Below are positions 8,400-19,125 of a stretch of 31,928 nt of DNA, piece by piece. The position numbers and the translations under genes are program-made. Source of the stretch: Priapulus caudatus. Lineage: Eukaryota; Priapulida; Priapulimorpha; Priapulimorphida; Priapulidae. Location: positions 1 through 31,928 of the forward strand of contig NW_014579491.1 in assembly GCF_000485595.1 (NCBI RefSeq), given 5' to 3'. The first letter of the stretch is position 1. Each line of letters starts with the position of its first letter. The notes beneath the pieces are model-generated. The model was not told where the DNA came from. It did no database searches and worked only from the letters and a program-made list of their open reading frames with translations.

Positions 8400-9165
8400 A
8401 ATTGTGTCAATATTTAAAATGTTCTGTGTGGGTGTGTGTATTTCACTGTGTACTTGCCAAACAAATGGTTAATGTGTTACGTGTAAGCATAATTGCACAT
8501 GTATTTGTATATTGACTTCTCAACCATAAAAAAATAAACATGTGCAACAACTAAACTCTCCATATAACACCTTACACATAACACTACTGCACTGCATGGT
8601 AACACATGCATCACAGTCACTAAGCTAGCTAGTATATATAGATCTTCAACTGCAGATAACAGACGTTCTATGGGAATGCTAGTGATTCATTGTGCAGCGT
8701 GCAGAGTGATGACACAGTGGTAGTCCATGTGCGATTGACTGTGTTTTAGGACAATGTTTAAGGACGGTGTTTGAGGACAAGGAGCAGCTGCTGCGGGAGA
8801 GGTGGAGCGCGTGCGGGGAGAATCCGAGCGGAGCATGCGCAGGAGCAGGAGGAGATGCGCGCGCTCAGGCGGGAGAGGCTCGAGAAGACGAAGCAGGTGC
8901 GTGCAGCGGTGGCGCCTCCTGGCGATGAGATATATATATAACTAGAGCACTCGGAGAGCACAGACCTCCGCCAAGGCAGCTGAATTCTCTCAATGTTAAA
9001 TTTTTTATTAATTAATTAATTAAGTGGAAAAATTAATTAATTAATTAATTAAATAATTAATTGGATCCGGATTAGTGCGAGCGTGCAGGAGGGGGAGGAC
9101 TGTGGTTGGCCCTTAGCCTGTGGTTGCGTGTTTGTAAGTCTACAGCCAGCGCACCTAGCGGAAGT
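8400..9165 (+). other. Left-arm-specific sequence
   Basis: It has no counterpart in the right arm. It holds AT-rich DNA, the coiled-coil exon at 8750-8896 and an (AATT)n palindromic tract at about 9001-9063. The sequence at its right end rejoins the duplicated transposase C-terminal region. Confidence 0.6.
8750..8896 (+). pseudogene. Arg/Glu-rich coiled-coil exon (two frameshifts)
   Basis: An acceptor (ACTGTGTTTTAG, ending 8749) and a donor (AAGCAG|GTGCGT at 8897) bound a GC-rich block. Three frames together read as one charged helix: QCLRTVFEDKEQLLRE, then VERVRGESER, then EHAQEQEEMRALRRERLEKT. Two one-base shifts separate them. The GC3-rich codons and good splice sites argue for a real exon. 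The shifts could be decay or base-calling error in GC-rich sequence. The order relative to the kinesin motor exon at 11984 (upstream, same strand) does not fit an ordinary N-terminal-motor kinesin, so a common gene is not claimed. Confidence 0.45.
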
Positions 9166-9890
9166 ACGACAAGTTCTGCGACAAAGTTTACCAAGAAAGA
9201 TTTCAGACCAGAAAAGTGGTTGTCGTTTTGCTATGAAGGGGTAAACTTTCCCGGAAGAGTTGAAGAAGGTAAATAAACTGGGGTAGTTGTGAATGCAATG
9301 CTGAAGTGCAAACAGCTAGGTTGGAGGTGGCCTAGATCAAAAAAATAAACTGCTCTATCATTTCGAAGATGTAATAGCAAAGATCAGCGGTCAATGCATT
9401 ATTCTACACAATGATAAATGAGTATTCAAAATTGAGTGTGATAGTTTATCCACGTGGAGTTAATTTGTTTTAAGTTCTAAGATTTGTTTTTAAGTTCTAA
9501 GATTGGTTTTAAGTTCTAAGATTTGTTCTAAGCATCATAATGCTTAAAACTATGTTATGATTTAATTTTCCTCATATTTCCTAAAAAAATGTATAGTTCT
9601 AACATACCAATACTTTTTGTTTTGAAATTTGGTCTTAAAGACTAAAGTTTTTTAAAACTCACTCCAGTGTCCAATGTTGCCCCAATTAAGCGCTATCTTT
9701 GAGCAAGGATACGATTTCAATAGGTGTCCAAAGTTACCCCACCCCCAGGGGCAACATTGGACAGCCATAAAAAAATAATAAAAAATACTAGCCTGTGACC
9801 TTACCTTGAACTTGTGTAACATTGTACCCTCTGTGGTGCGCCGGCTATGGGGCATTAAATACGCTACTATTTTGATAATTGTGTCAATAT
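9166..9890 (+). repeat. Partial duplicate of the transposase C-terminal region and its 3' flank
   Basis: It repeats 7690-8400 in direct orientation: the diverged C-terminal coding remnant (9175-9450), the 23-bp tandem array, the 16-bp hairpin pair (9668-9683 with 9748-9763) and the TGTGGTGCGCCGGCTATGGG segment. The right arm has only one such unit (18200-18935). This copy is therefore either an extra insertion or a duplication in the left arm. Confidence 0.8.
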
Positions 9891-10166
9891 TTACAAATGT
9901 TGCCCAGTTTTACGGTAATAATAATTATATATAATTTACTGATTTTTATTGACGATCGATTGATTCGACGCGATCATCAATAATCTCATGAATGATTTCA
10001 TTATTTAATGATTTTTTATTTCTTTGATAAAATAAATAAGTAGAATCGGCAATAACAATGTGCATGCACATCAAATCATTGATATATTATACATGATTTG
10101 ATAATAATCATGATATACGATGTTTTGACTACATGGATTTCTGAAAGGCTATTTGCACCTTCTCGA
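9891..10166 (+). repeat. Segment X, full copy
   Basis: AT-rich DNA from GTTGCCCAGTTTTACGGTAA through GATTCGACG and GTGCATGCAC to GCTATTTGCACCTTCTCGA. It is mirrored at 17918-18190 and partly at 5205-5325. It contains several ATGATT palindromes. No coding potential. Confidence 0.8.
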
Positions 10167-11765
10167 TCATAAAAAAGATCGAGTAGAAAATAAAGCTTAT
10201 TGGCATCTTGCCTCCATTAACTATTTGTGTATTCTTTCAAGTGGAAGTTGTGCGTGGAAAAAATACACCGCAGCCTCCTCACGCATCGACGAAGAGCGCC
10301 GATATCGGACTAGTGCGAGAAACTTGTCGCACGCGCTCACGTCCTCGTTATCACGTTCCATCGGCTAACGACCGACACTCGCTCGACCCCGCCGACCGAT
10401 CTCATCTACCGCTCGCTGCACGCCCCGCCCTCTTCGCGTCTCGCCGTCTCCCGCCGCACGAACACACCAGGTGGCACCACCTGATGCACCTGAAGGCGAT
10501 GCACAGGCAGGGGACGGGAGCGCTACGAGACGGCGCAACAAGCGGGCGACACGAACGCGGCCGCTCCCACGGTTCGCTTTCCCCGTAACTCACGATTGAC
10601 AGACGCTAGGTTTGAATCGCGGCTCTACCAATATATAGAAAAAAAAAAGATTTCAGTCGTAAGCGGACGAGATTTTAATCTAGTCGTATAAAATAAAAAA
10701 TAGCTGTTAATTGTCTGTGCCGAAATTCTATGTGGCGACTGGCGCGGACTTTCCGTGAGCAGCCAATCACCGAATTACCCGAGGGATTTAAGTGCTTATT
10801 GACTGTTCCGTATTGTAAAGCTAGCACACTACGCCGAGCATGTTCTTGTGTTCCCCGACAGGATACACCGAAAAGGCAAGGGGGGGGGGCAAAAACATAC
10901 CCAGCATTCCAACCTCGCTCTTTGCTCGCTTTGCATATAGGTGTGAACAAGTTCTGAACCAAGTGTTTTACTGTGGGCACGTAACCAGCTAATTCCAGGT
11001 AGTGAAAGTAAAAGTTATTGTAGCTGGGCAGAGTCGAGTAGACGTGCTTGAATGGTTAGCGTGCATGGTGACTACGTCGTGTATAGTCAGACGAGTAAAC
11101 TGCCACGTATGAACGCACATTTGCGAGTTCATTATAAATATTTGTGCAATAATGGCTTATGAGAATATTGAGACCGAGTATTTAACATAGACTGCTTCAG
11201 TTCGTCTGAATCCGGCGGCTGATATACAGATTACAATTGATTATTAAGGTAGTATAACAGGTGCTCAACGAGCAGATCGAGTGAACCAACAAAGAAATAC
11301 GACTCGATAACGACGAAAGAAACACAACCGATGACCGGTCAAGAAAATGAGGAGTCGGTAAACTACAAAAGAAACAAACAGCTTTCTGTCTCATCGTCAA
11401 ACGAGAAATGCGGAAACGCAAAAATTAACATTAGCCTATGGTCCTCGCAAACAAAACGAAGTGTTGAGACCAAATTCGTATATTGTGTACAGTTTGTTGT
11501 AATAGCATCACCCAATGACCTCTTGCTAGCGTGCCTAGGACTGACCATACGTCGTGATTTAGTGCTATTGGTTAATAATATTCACTTGAGAGTATCACGT
11601 GATAAGAAATACTGGCTAATACGTTTTACGAGACTATGCGGACACGAGTAACAAGAGTGGGCTATGTGGTGTAGGTAGTTAATCTGTATGCACCGCCATC
11701 TATTGATGAATAGAATTTTTATGAATTTTTAATTTTTGTTTCAGCCAGAACCACCTCCCAGACGT
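10165..11765 (+). repeat. Repeat family A, copy 2 (1.6 kb)
   Basis: It is an inverted match to 13828-15423 along its length, and a direct match to 3390-4250 outside that copy's deletion. It begins at a near-palindrome (GATCATAAAAAAGATCGAG), has a GC-rich core (10250-10600), a G run (about 10880-10890) and the late part shared with copy 1. The open frames in the GC-rich core are Arg/Pro/His-rich, and the frames in the two copies differ by indels. I see no recognisable protein. Confidence 0.85.
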
Positions 11766-11887
11766 TTCGATTACTAGCTACACATACAATAATGTCAATA
11801 TTCCTTCGCAATACACCGGTTGTGTCGACGATGACGCGGGACGTTCACCTTACGTCCGTCACACCGCAATCTAAAATGATCGATGAT

Positions 11888-11930
11888 TAATCGATCATCG
11901 GTCGTTTCGTAAAAACCGATGATCGATCAT
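11888..11930 (+). repeat. 13-bp inverted pair ATCGATCATCGGT
   Basis: ATCGATCATCGGT (11890-11902) pairs perfectly with ACCGATGATCGAT (11915-11927) across 12 bases, about 55 bases before the kinesin exon acceptor. It could be a small hairpin or the remnant of a miniature element. Confidence 0.85.
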
Positions 11931-11983
11931 GAAATTTGGACCAATCTCCAACACTAGCCTTTACGCTTTGTCTCACTGCTTAG

Positions 11984-12177
11984 ATCATCGAGTCGGAGGC
12001 CAACGATGAGGGAGCCAGCAGGGGGAGTGTTGCTCATCTGAACTTCGCTGATTTGGCCGGCTCGGAACGGGTCAAGCAGACCGGCGAGATGGGAGAGCGT
12101 ATGAAGGAAGGATGCAATATCAACGTGTCTCTCTTCCAGCTTGCGGAGGTCATATCACAGCTCAGCAAAGGTTCAGA
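11984..12177 (+). CDS. Kinesin motor-domain exon (CENP-E-like), isolated
   Basis: A good acceptor (TGTCTCACTGCTTAG, ending 11983) is followed in phase 0 by about 64 codons beginning [10 protein letters not shown]. They contain [17 protein letters not shown], the switch II DLAGSE motif that couples ATP hydrolysis to microtubule binding. Next comes [18 protein letters not shown], matching the family's K-E-x-x-x-I-N-x-S-L-x-x-L pattern. The spacing and the IIES start are closest to the CENP-E group as I know it. The donor is either GTACGT at 12178 or GTTCAG at 12171. No upstream P-loop exon (GxxxxGKT) and no downstream YRDSKLT exon is present. The exon sits alone in the spacer of the inverted repeat and directly touches a transposon copy, so it is either a gene interrupted by repeats or a captured fragment. 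No stop or frameshift. Confidence 0.8.
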
Positions 12178-13220
12178 GTACGTACTACTACATCACGCAG
12201 GGCGCGAAATTAGCAACCGCGGCCACGATGAAGAACCGTGCTGCGCTCTCCCTGAGCATGACGTTCGCGTGCTCCATGGGTCGTCGCGGGCGTGTCTGAG
12301 CGGTGTGACCGATGTCGTGTGACAAAATAAAGAAGAGATATCCTACTATGCAAAATTATGAAGACGTTGGGATAAATTGACAAATTTAAAATGAAAGTGT
12401 CAATGGACACTGTACAGCTCAACCACTAAAAAGGACACAAAATGAGATGGAGTAAGAAGAAGTCAGATTTTAATTGAATAACCATCGACGCTACTTAATA
12501 GAAACGATTTCGCCATCTGTATATCTGCAATCATAATTTTAAACTACAACAGTAAAAGTACAACAACAGGGAAGAAAAGTAATGATTGGAGACAATCATT
12601 CGTCTCATCTCAACAGGCAGTCTTGAAGGCATGTGAAGAGAATGAACATTGCATTTTATGCTTGCCTCCGAATAGTACGCACTCGACAGGCCATGACATT
12701 GGTTCATTTCTGGCCCATTTGAAGATAAAGTGGTGCCAAGCTAGGTAATCACAATTGCGAAAAAGGAAAGAGAAGAATCACAGACAATGCCAAGGATGTT
12801 TTTCGCAAAGACAGCTGAAAAAACTACTAAGAAACTATTACAAGATTAATTTGCAAAGAAGTGTTGTTGTGAATGGGTTTAGAAAAGCTGGAATTTCCCA
12901 ATCGCCCAAAGAATGAACTGAATGCAAGATTATCCACACCGAAGAGAGGCCAACCATCTAGTGAGAACAGCTTTTATGGCTTTTGTACCCAGCAATTCGA
13001 GGAAGTTACTGCTCAGGAACCAGTAAAGAGGGAAGAAAGTGTTGACGTCGTTCCAGGCCAGGCAAGTAGCATTTCCAGTGAAGAGGTTAAAAGAACCGCG
13101 AGAGTACCGGTAAAGAAACAGCTGACCGGTGAACCAAAAGAAAAAATAAAAGGCCCGAAACCTACAAGAAATACGGCCAGGTGAAGATGAGACTTGCAGA
13201 TTCTTTGATGATGAATGATG
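12178..13220 (+). pseudogene. Pogo-like region, copy 3, indel-rich
   Basis: It is homologous to about 6630-7560: the GC-rich end, the AT-rich stretch with GACAAAATAAAG, the GATTGGAGACAATCATTCG start of the DDE fragment, the linker and the start of the acidic stretch. Compared with the copy at 6942 it has many one- and two-base insertions and deletions spread evenly, for example around GDNHSSH, the QPLD region and GFRKAGI. No frame survives for more than about 100 codons. The indel spectrum resembles uncorrected long-read sequence as much as natural decay. It ends at about 13215 in ATGATGATC, where the LINE 3' tail begins. Confidence 0.75.
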
Positions 13221-13537
13221 ATCATCAGGTTAGGACTGTATTTGTAACGGGTAGCGCAAGCCCCTTGGTAATGGGAAGATGTGGCCTCGAAAATTTGCTG
13301 TATTACAAGAATCGTAATGTGAATTTCACGTTTCCTTAGTTTTATTTCACAATGAGTTGCATTTCTATGGAAAGACATTCCAGATATTTATAGCATCCTT
13401 AACCCTCTGCTACAGACAGCAGTTACCTTTTACGGGTTCCTGGGGTTCCGGGTTCCTCCTTACGGGTCTGAAATGACAAAAAGACAGGAATCTGATATGA
13501 TTTTATATTCTTATAAGCACTGTTAGTTATACAATGT
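13221..13537 (-). mobile_element. LINE 3'-tail copy, about 315 bp
   Basis: It is nearly identical to 25202-25517, the 3' end of the second LINE (minus-strand element), from CATCAGGTTAGGACTGTA to TTATACAATGTGTA. The beginning and end of the shared block are the same in both places. It is therefore either a 5'-truncated copy or an independent short element with fixed ends. It is inserted in the pogo-like copy 3. Confidence 0.8.
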
Positions 13538-13827
13538 GTATAATTTATATAAAATTGGGCCGCCCTCATGCCGTCTCTATCAAATTTCATCAGTCTCATC
13601 CAAGAATAGGCCGCCCAAAAGACGAGTAGATGGGTCTCTGGCTAACACACTGCTTTAAATTCAGGAAAACATGTAGCTTCATGAAACGGTCACACATCGA
13701 GAGAACCTCGCATTCTGCACGGTCGGGTTAGAATACATCCAGACCAAATTAATCTCGTAGTCTTGTAATGGCACATCTAGAGAACTCCGCAGCCTAGAGG
13801 AAAACTAAAGATATTTTCAGAATCAGC
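13538..13827. other. Unassigned spacer sequence
   Basis: No coding signal is seen. GGGCCGCCC-type sequence occurs twice (about 13557 and 13607). It ends where the right family A copy begins. Confidence 0.5.
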
Positions 13828-15423
13828 ACGTCTGGGAGGTGGTTCTGGCTGAAACAAAAATTAAAAATTCATAAAAATTCTATTCATCAATAGATGGCGG
13901 TGCATACAGATTAACTACCTACACCACATAGCCCATGCACTCTTGTTACTCGTGTCCGCATAGTCTCGTAAAACGTATTAGCCAGTATTTCTTATCACGT
14001 GATACTCTCAAGTGAATATTATTAACCAATAGCACTAAATCACGACGTATGGTCAGTCCTAGGCACGCTAGCAAGGTCATTGGGTGATGCTATTACAACA
14101 AACTGTACAAATATACGAAATTTGGTCTCAACACTTCGTTTTGTTTGCGAGGACCATAGGCTAATGTTAATTTTTGCGTTTCCGCATTTCTCGTTTGACG
14201 ATGAGACAGAAAGCTGTTTGTTTCTTTTGTAGTTTACCGACTCCTCATTTTCTTGACGCGTGGTCATCGGTTGTGTTTCTTTCGTCGTTATCGAGTCGTA
14301 TTTCTTTGTTGGTTCACTCGATCTGCTCGTTGAGCACCTGTTATCTACCTTAATATTCAATTGTAATCGTGTATATCAGCCGCCGGATTCAGACGAACTG
14401 GAAGCAGTCTATGTTAAATAGCTCGGTCTCATATTCTCATAAGCCATTATTGCACAAATATTTATAATGAACTCGCAAATGTGCGTTCATACGTGGCAGT
14501 TTACTCGTCTGACTATACACGACGTAGTCACCATGCACGCTAACCATTCAAGCACGTCTACTCGACTCTGCCCAGCTACAATAACTTTTACTTTCACTAC
14601 CTGGAATTAGCTGGTTACGTGCCCACAGTAAAACACTTGGTTCAGAACTTGTTCACACCTATATGCAAAGCGAGCAAAGAGCGAGGTTGGAATGCTGTGT
14701 ATGTTTTTTGCCCCCCCCCCTTGCCTTTTCGGTGTATCCTGTCGGGGAACACAAGAACATGCTCGGCGTAGTGTGTTAGCTTTACAATACGGAACAGTCA
14801 ATAAGCACCTAAATCCCTCGGGTAATTCGGTGATTTGGCTGCTCACGGAAAGTCCGCGCCAGTCGCCACATAGAATTTCGGCACAGACAATAACAGCATT
14901 TTTTATTTTATACGACTAGATTAAAATCTCGTCCGCTTACGACTGAAATCGTTTTTTTTTTCTATATATCGGTAGAGCCGCGATTCAAACCTAGCGTCTG
15001 TCAATCGTGAGTTACGGGGAAAGCGAACCGTGCCGCGTTCGTGTCGCCCGCTTGTTGCGCCGTCTCGTAGCGCTCCCGTCCCCTGCCTGTGCATCGCCTT
15101 CACGGGGTGCATCAGGTGGTGCCACCTGGTGTGTTCGTGCGGCGGGAGACGGCGAGACGCGAAGAGGCGGTGGCGAGGGCGAGCGGTAGATGAGTGGTCG
15201 CGGTCGAGCGAGTGTCGGTCGTTAGCCGATGGAACGTGATAACGAGGACGTGAGATCGTGCGACAAGTTTCTCGCACTAGTCGCGTATCGGCGTCTCTCG
15301 TCGATGTGTGAGGAGGCTGCGGTGTATTTTTTCCACGCACAACTTCCACTTGAAAGAATACACAAATAGTTAATGGAGGCAAGATGCCAATAAGCTATTT
15401 TCTACTCGACCTTTTTTATGATC
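13828..15423 (-). repeat. Repeat family A, copy 3 (inverted)
   Basis: It is the reverse complement of 10165-11765, from ACGTCTGGGAGGTGGTTCTG to CTCGACCTTTTTTATGATC. Differences from copy 2 are small indels and substitutions. It includes the C run at about 14710 (the G run of copy 2) and the GC-rich core at 15000-15330. Confidence 0.9.
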
Positions 15424-16830
15424 AGCATGAAACGGATACTAGAGAAGCGTTGCCAAAAGAGGGGTGTTGTCCAAGCGCTATAAGCGCAGATCTTGCGCCG
15501 CAATTCCGCTGCAAGGCGCACGCAACGCGAGAAACGTCCTACGACAGTATGCAGCGCTGGCAGCTATGGATCCGTGCGCCGAATGAATTGGCGGGCGCAC
15601 GGATGCATAGCTGGCAGCGAACAGTCCGTAATTTTAGTGGGGGACACAGAGGGTAGACATTTGGGACGTGAACAGTGTTGACTTGTTATAAAAAGTGTAA
15701 CCGAGTAATCTGTTCGTAACCGAGCTGTGTCACGCGAAATCACAGAAAGACTGTCGAAAACATAATTTCTCTCTTCGTAACCGAGCTGTGTGACGCGAAA
15801 TCACAGAAAGACTGACGAAATTCTCGCGTTCGCAAACCTTGCCCAGTAATGGAAATGGCTGCAAGGACAAAGGCTATATAATATAGACTGGGACTCGCTC
15901 CCACCTCGATTACCCATCGAGTGACTAAGCTAAGCCGAGAACACGTAGCAATACATGCATAAACGCGCACAAACACATACATCGTATTATATGTTAGGAC
16001 TCTAGGCTATAGGCAGTAAAAAGAACCTGTATATAAATAGAATTGGAACACTCAGCCTCAGGGTTTATTCATTTCTGTATTACATGAGCCCTTATGAATT
16101 AGTTGTAATAGTGGGTTAATTTACGGTCCCAGTACACTTACTAGTTACTAGCCTTAGCTATATCAGTCTATGGATCAGTATACAGCAAGTGCCGTACACT
16201 ATACAACTACTTGCAAGTACAACTTCCCGTCACTATGATATTGATAGTAATGTAAATAACCCGACAAGACTGTACATATCAGTGTATGACTGCAAGTCTG
16301 CACTGCAAGATCAAGGCTGCACTGCAAGATCATAGATTCGACTAGCTCCAAGAAACGGTATTGCTAGGGTTAGAATACTACGGTGTATTGACGTTGTGTT
16401 GGTGTAGGGAGCTATGGATGGAGCTGGCAGTTGGTATATATAGGGGTTGCACCGTCAAGGTAAGTGCGAGCAGGCGAGTTCCAAGTTTTTCTGCGAAGTT
16501 TTTCTGCACAAGAGCAATGAGGGCCCCCTCGACCGCAGGGGTAGACGCAGTTTTTGCTATAAGCAGCACGCTGGGACGATGTAATATATGCAAAAATGCT
16601 GTACGTACGCTCTCCAAACGATTTGAAAAGAAATACTCATCCAACAGCTTCGATCTTTGTTTCTATTTGAAGAACAGTGTTGACTAACTTGACTTATGAA
16701 AACATAATGTCTCTGTTCGTAAGAGAACTGTGTCACGCGAAATCACACAGAGACTGACGAAATTCTCGCCACGACGCCACGCCACGAAGGCGGAGCTTTT
16801 CCAGAATCCAGATAACATCGTCATAATCAT
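15424..16830. other. Right-arm-specific sequence with short repeats
   Basis: No clear gene. It contains a hairpin-like pair, GCTATGGATCCGTGCGCC (15563-15580) with a near-complement at 15594-15611, and three copies of an about 50-60-bp repeat (described separately). It also has a duplicated CTGCACTGCAAGATCA (about 16300-16332). A 108-codon plus frame at 16361-16687 has no good splice or start context. Confidence 0.45.
15713..16770 (+). repeat. Three copies of a CGAGCTGTGTCACGCGAAATC repeat
   Basis: Copies lie at about 15713-15769, 15774-15826 (tandem, 61-base period) and 16714-16768. The conserved core is TGTGTCACGCGAAATCACA followed by GACTGACGAAA. The third copy is separated by about 890 bases. 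This could be the ends of one element or a dispersed satellite. Confidence 0.8.
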
Positions 16831-16831
16831 A

Positions 16832-16956
16832 ATGGCAAACATGAGAACATCAGATTGGAGCGTTAAGATGGATACGAGAAGTTCATGCGGCAGTGACGAG
16901 TCAGGGCTAGACGGCTACCGATCTTCACTCAGCCAACTATCGTTGGCTACACTGAA
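16832..16956 (+). CDS. Possible first coding exon, Ser-rich, unknown
   Basis: ATG at 16832 opens 41 codons, MANMRTSDWSVKMDTRSS then CGSDESGLDGYRSSLSQL, and ends at CTGAA|GTGAGT, a strong donor. The peptide is polar and Ser-rich, like a disordered N-terminus or a phosphorylated tail. The frame also stays open upstream to about 16730, so the start is uncertain. No continuing exon is identified and no family is recognised. Confidence 0.35.
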
Positions 16957-17722
16957 GTGAGTTACGCTAGCGTGTCAAACTGTGCACCGCGCGGCAGTCT
17001 AGGTCATGGAGCCGAGCGGTTTAAAAAAAAGTAATTGAAAATGGTACGTAGATGGACTCGTTGCGCCATCTATGGGTGGCGATAACTTCCAAATTAATGT
17101 CAGGGCATAAATCAGCGAAAAGGGAAAATTATTTTTCTACACGAAAACGCTGCGCGCCGAGCCAAAAAGCAACAAAAACGAGTATTTGGATTTATTCTCG
17201 CCCTACGTGCCTAGTCGAAAGGCTTCTGCAATCGCCACAACTTCTCAATTGACCGAATATACGGCTTTATCCTATACCCGAAGGGCCTCGGGAGAAGTAT
17301 TCTAAATAAGGGCAGCGATTAAGTCATTGTGTCGCCGCTACGCGGCGTTTGTGCGCTTCGCGCGGATATCCGGGCTGCAGATCGTCGAGGAGTGATGAAT
17401 ACTTCTCACTGAAGCTCTGGCCGCTCCCACACCCCCACCGAGCATAAATTCCAGGCGTAAACTGACGTTTCACGGTGCGAGATTAATTACAATTATATTT
17501 TTAATGGTTTTGTAGGGCGAGGCAAGTGCTGCTTTCAATTTTGCCTTCTCTACCGATTTCTAAACCTCTCTGTTCTTGGCCTTCCCAGACACTCAGGCTA
17601 CGAGCATAGACCCAAGAAATTCCATACGATTACTTGTTTTCTCACCGAATTCTCGTAACACACCCCACCCGTCTCCCCGCAGTTGCGGATGTTGGTGTGA
17701 CCACGGCTATAGACCTACTCAC
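16957..17722. other. No gene seen
   Basis: Low-information sequence with a GC-rich patch (about 17325-17370, CGCCGCTACGCGGCG palindrome). A 66-codon open frame at 17052 has no family resemblance. Confidence 0.4.
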
Positions 17723-17917
17723 CTCCCCCATCTTGTTGGAATGAACCCTCGCATTCTCCGTTTCTCGTTTCTCCGTCGCATTCTCGTAGTAGGCGAGCAC
17801 TCCCTGTGAGTAACCGAGCATGCATTCTAGTTCTTTTATACGGATTTGTTGCTCTGCTGGGTCCATCAATGCAGGGACAACATCTATTGTGGTGTTGCCA
17901 ATATCAATTGCAGATCG
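17723..17917 (-). CDS. Possible exon fragment, helical, cut by repeat junction
   Basis: On the minus strand a frame reads AIDIGNTTIDVVPALMDPAE, then QQIRIKELECMLGYSQGVLA and NATEKRETENARVHSNKMGE, ending at a strong donor (GAG|GTGAGTAGG). The second half is helical and charged. The upstream end has no visible acceptor. Instead it meets the end of segment X (17918) exactly, so the exon was probably broken by the rearrangement that made the inverted repeat. Function unknown. Confidence 0.4.
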
Positions 17918-18945
17918 TCGAGAAGGTGCAAATAGCTTTTCAGAAATCCATGTAGTCAAAACATCGTATATCATGATTATTATCAAATCATGTATAATAT
18001 ATCAATGATTTGATGTGCATGCACATTGTTATTGCCGATTCTACTTATTTATTTTATCGAAGAAATAAAAAATCATTAAATAATGAAATCATTCATGAGA
18101 TTATTGATGATCGCGTCGAATCAATCGATCTTCAATAAAAATCAGTAAAATTAATATAATTATTATTACCGTAAAACTGGGCAACATTTTAAATATTGAC
18201 ACAATTATCAAAGTAGTAGCGTATCTTAATGCCCCATAGCCGGCGCACCACAGAGGGGTACAATGTTACACAAGTTCAAGGGTAAGGTCACAGGCTAAGT
18301 ATTTTTTATCATTTTTTTATGGCTGTCCAATGTTGCCCCTGGGGGTGGGGTAACTTTGAACACCTATTGAAATCGTATCCTTGGTCAAAGATAGCGCCTA
18401 ATTGGGGCAACATTGGACACTGGAGTGAGTTTAAAAAAACTTTAAAGTCTTTAAGACCAAATTTCAAAACAAAAAGTATCGGTATGTTAGAACTATAACA
18501 TTTTTTAGGAAATATAGGAAAATTAAATCTTAACATAGTTAAGCATTATGATGCTTAGAACAAATCGTAGAACTTAAAACCAATCTTAGAACTTAAAAAC
18601 AAATCTTAGAACTTATTATTAAATCTTAAATCTTAAATCTTATCACACTCAATTTTGAATACTCCTCTATCATTGTGTAGAATAATGCATTGACCGCTGA
18701 TCTTTGCTATTACATCTTCGAAAGGATAGAGCAGTTTATTTTCTGATCTAGGCCACCTCCAACCTAACTGTTTGCACTTCAGCATTGCATTCACAACTAC
18801 CCCAGTTTCTTTACCTTCTTCAACTCTTCCGGGAAAGTTTACCCCTTCATAGCAAACGACAACCACTTTCTGGTCTCTGAAATCTTTCTTGGTAAACTTT
18901 GTCGCAGAACTTGTCCTGTTGCTAGAAGAACCACTCTATTTCATT
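17918..18945 (-). repeat. Segment X and pogo-like 3' region (inverted)
   Basis: It is the reverse complement of segment X (9891-10166) and of 7690-8400. It includes the hairpin pair at 18324-18339 with 18404-18419 and the 23-bp tandem array at about 18565-18615. It continues into the transposase C-terminal coding region and stops at the LINE 3' end. Confidence 0.85.
18633..18935 (-). pseudogene. Transposase C-terminal domain, best-preserved copy
   Basis: About 100 codons are open on the minus strand: TSSATKFTKKDFRDQK, then VVVVCYEGVNFPGRVEEG, then LGWRWPRSENKLLYPFEDVI and HNDRGVFKIECDK. The pattern of a beta-rich domain with Y-E-G, F-P-G and W-x-W-P is seen after the catalytic core of many pogo/Tigger-like transposases. 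Two frameshifted relatives lie at 7680-7960 and 9175-9450, and this copy shows how they once read. The rest of the enzyme is separated from it by the LINE at 18946-22559. Confidence 0.65.
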
Positions 18946-19125
18946 ATAAGATAAGATAAAGCTTTATTTTTATCGGTATAGTGTATAACATGTTAACATG
19001 AGCTCTGACAGCTCTTAGACCGATATCTAACATGAGTTTAAAAAACCGGTGTAAAAATACATGATTTAATACATTATGTGATATATACAAGAAAAGTAAA
19101 ATAAGTTTGATCAGATGGAGACAGT

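Larger units (their letters stand above)
5641..11765 (+). repeat. Left arm of a large imperfect inverted repeat
   Basis: It matches 13828-25200 in reverse complement, in the same mirror order: Myb-like exon, GC-rich repeat, transposase region, 16-bp hairpin pair, segment X and family A. Interruptions unique to this arm are 8400-9165 and a partial duplicate at 9166-9890. The outer end coincides with the N at 5640; the inner end is at the sequence CCACCTCCCAGACGT (11751-11765). Confidence 0.85.

Noticed and set aside
10208-10588. Arg/His/Pro-rich ORFs in the GC-rich core of family A (also 14921-15382)
   Set aside because: The frames differ between copies through indels, and no domain is seen.
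10590-10632. tRNA-like B box (GGTTTGAATCGC) followed by GCGGCTCTACC
   Set aside because: The T stem does not pair, and no matching acceptor or anticodon arm is found upstream. Its mirrored copy near 14965 is just the repeat.
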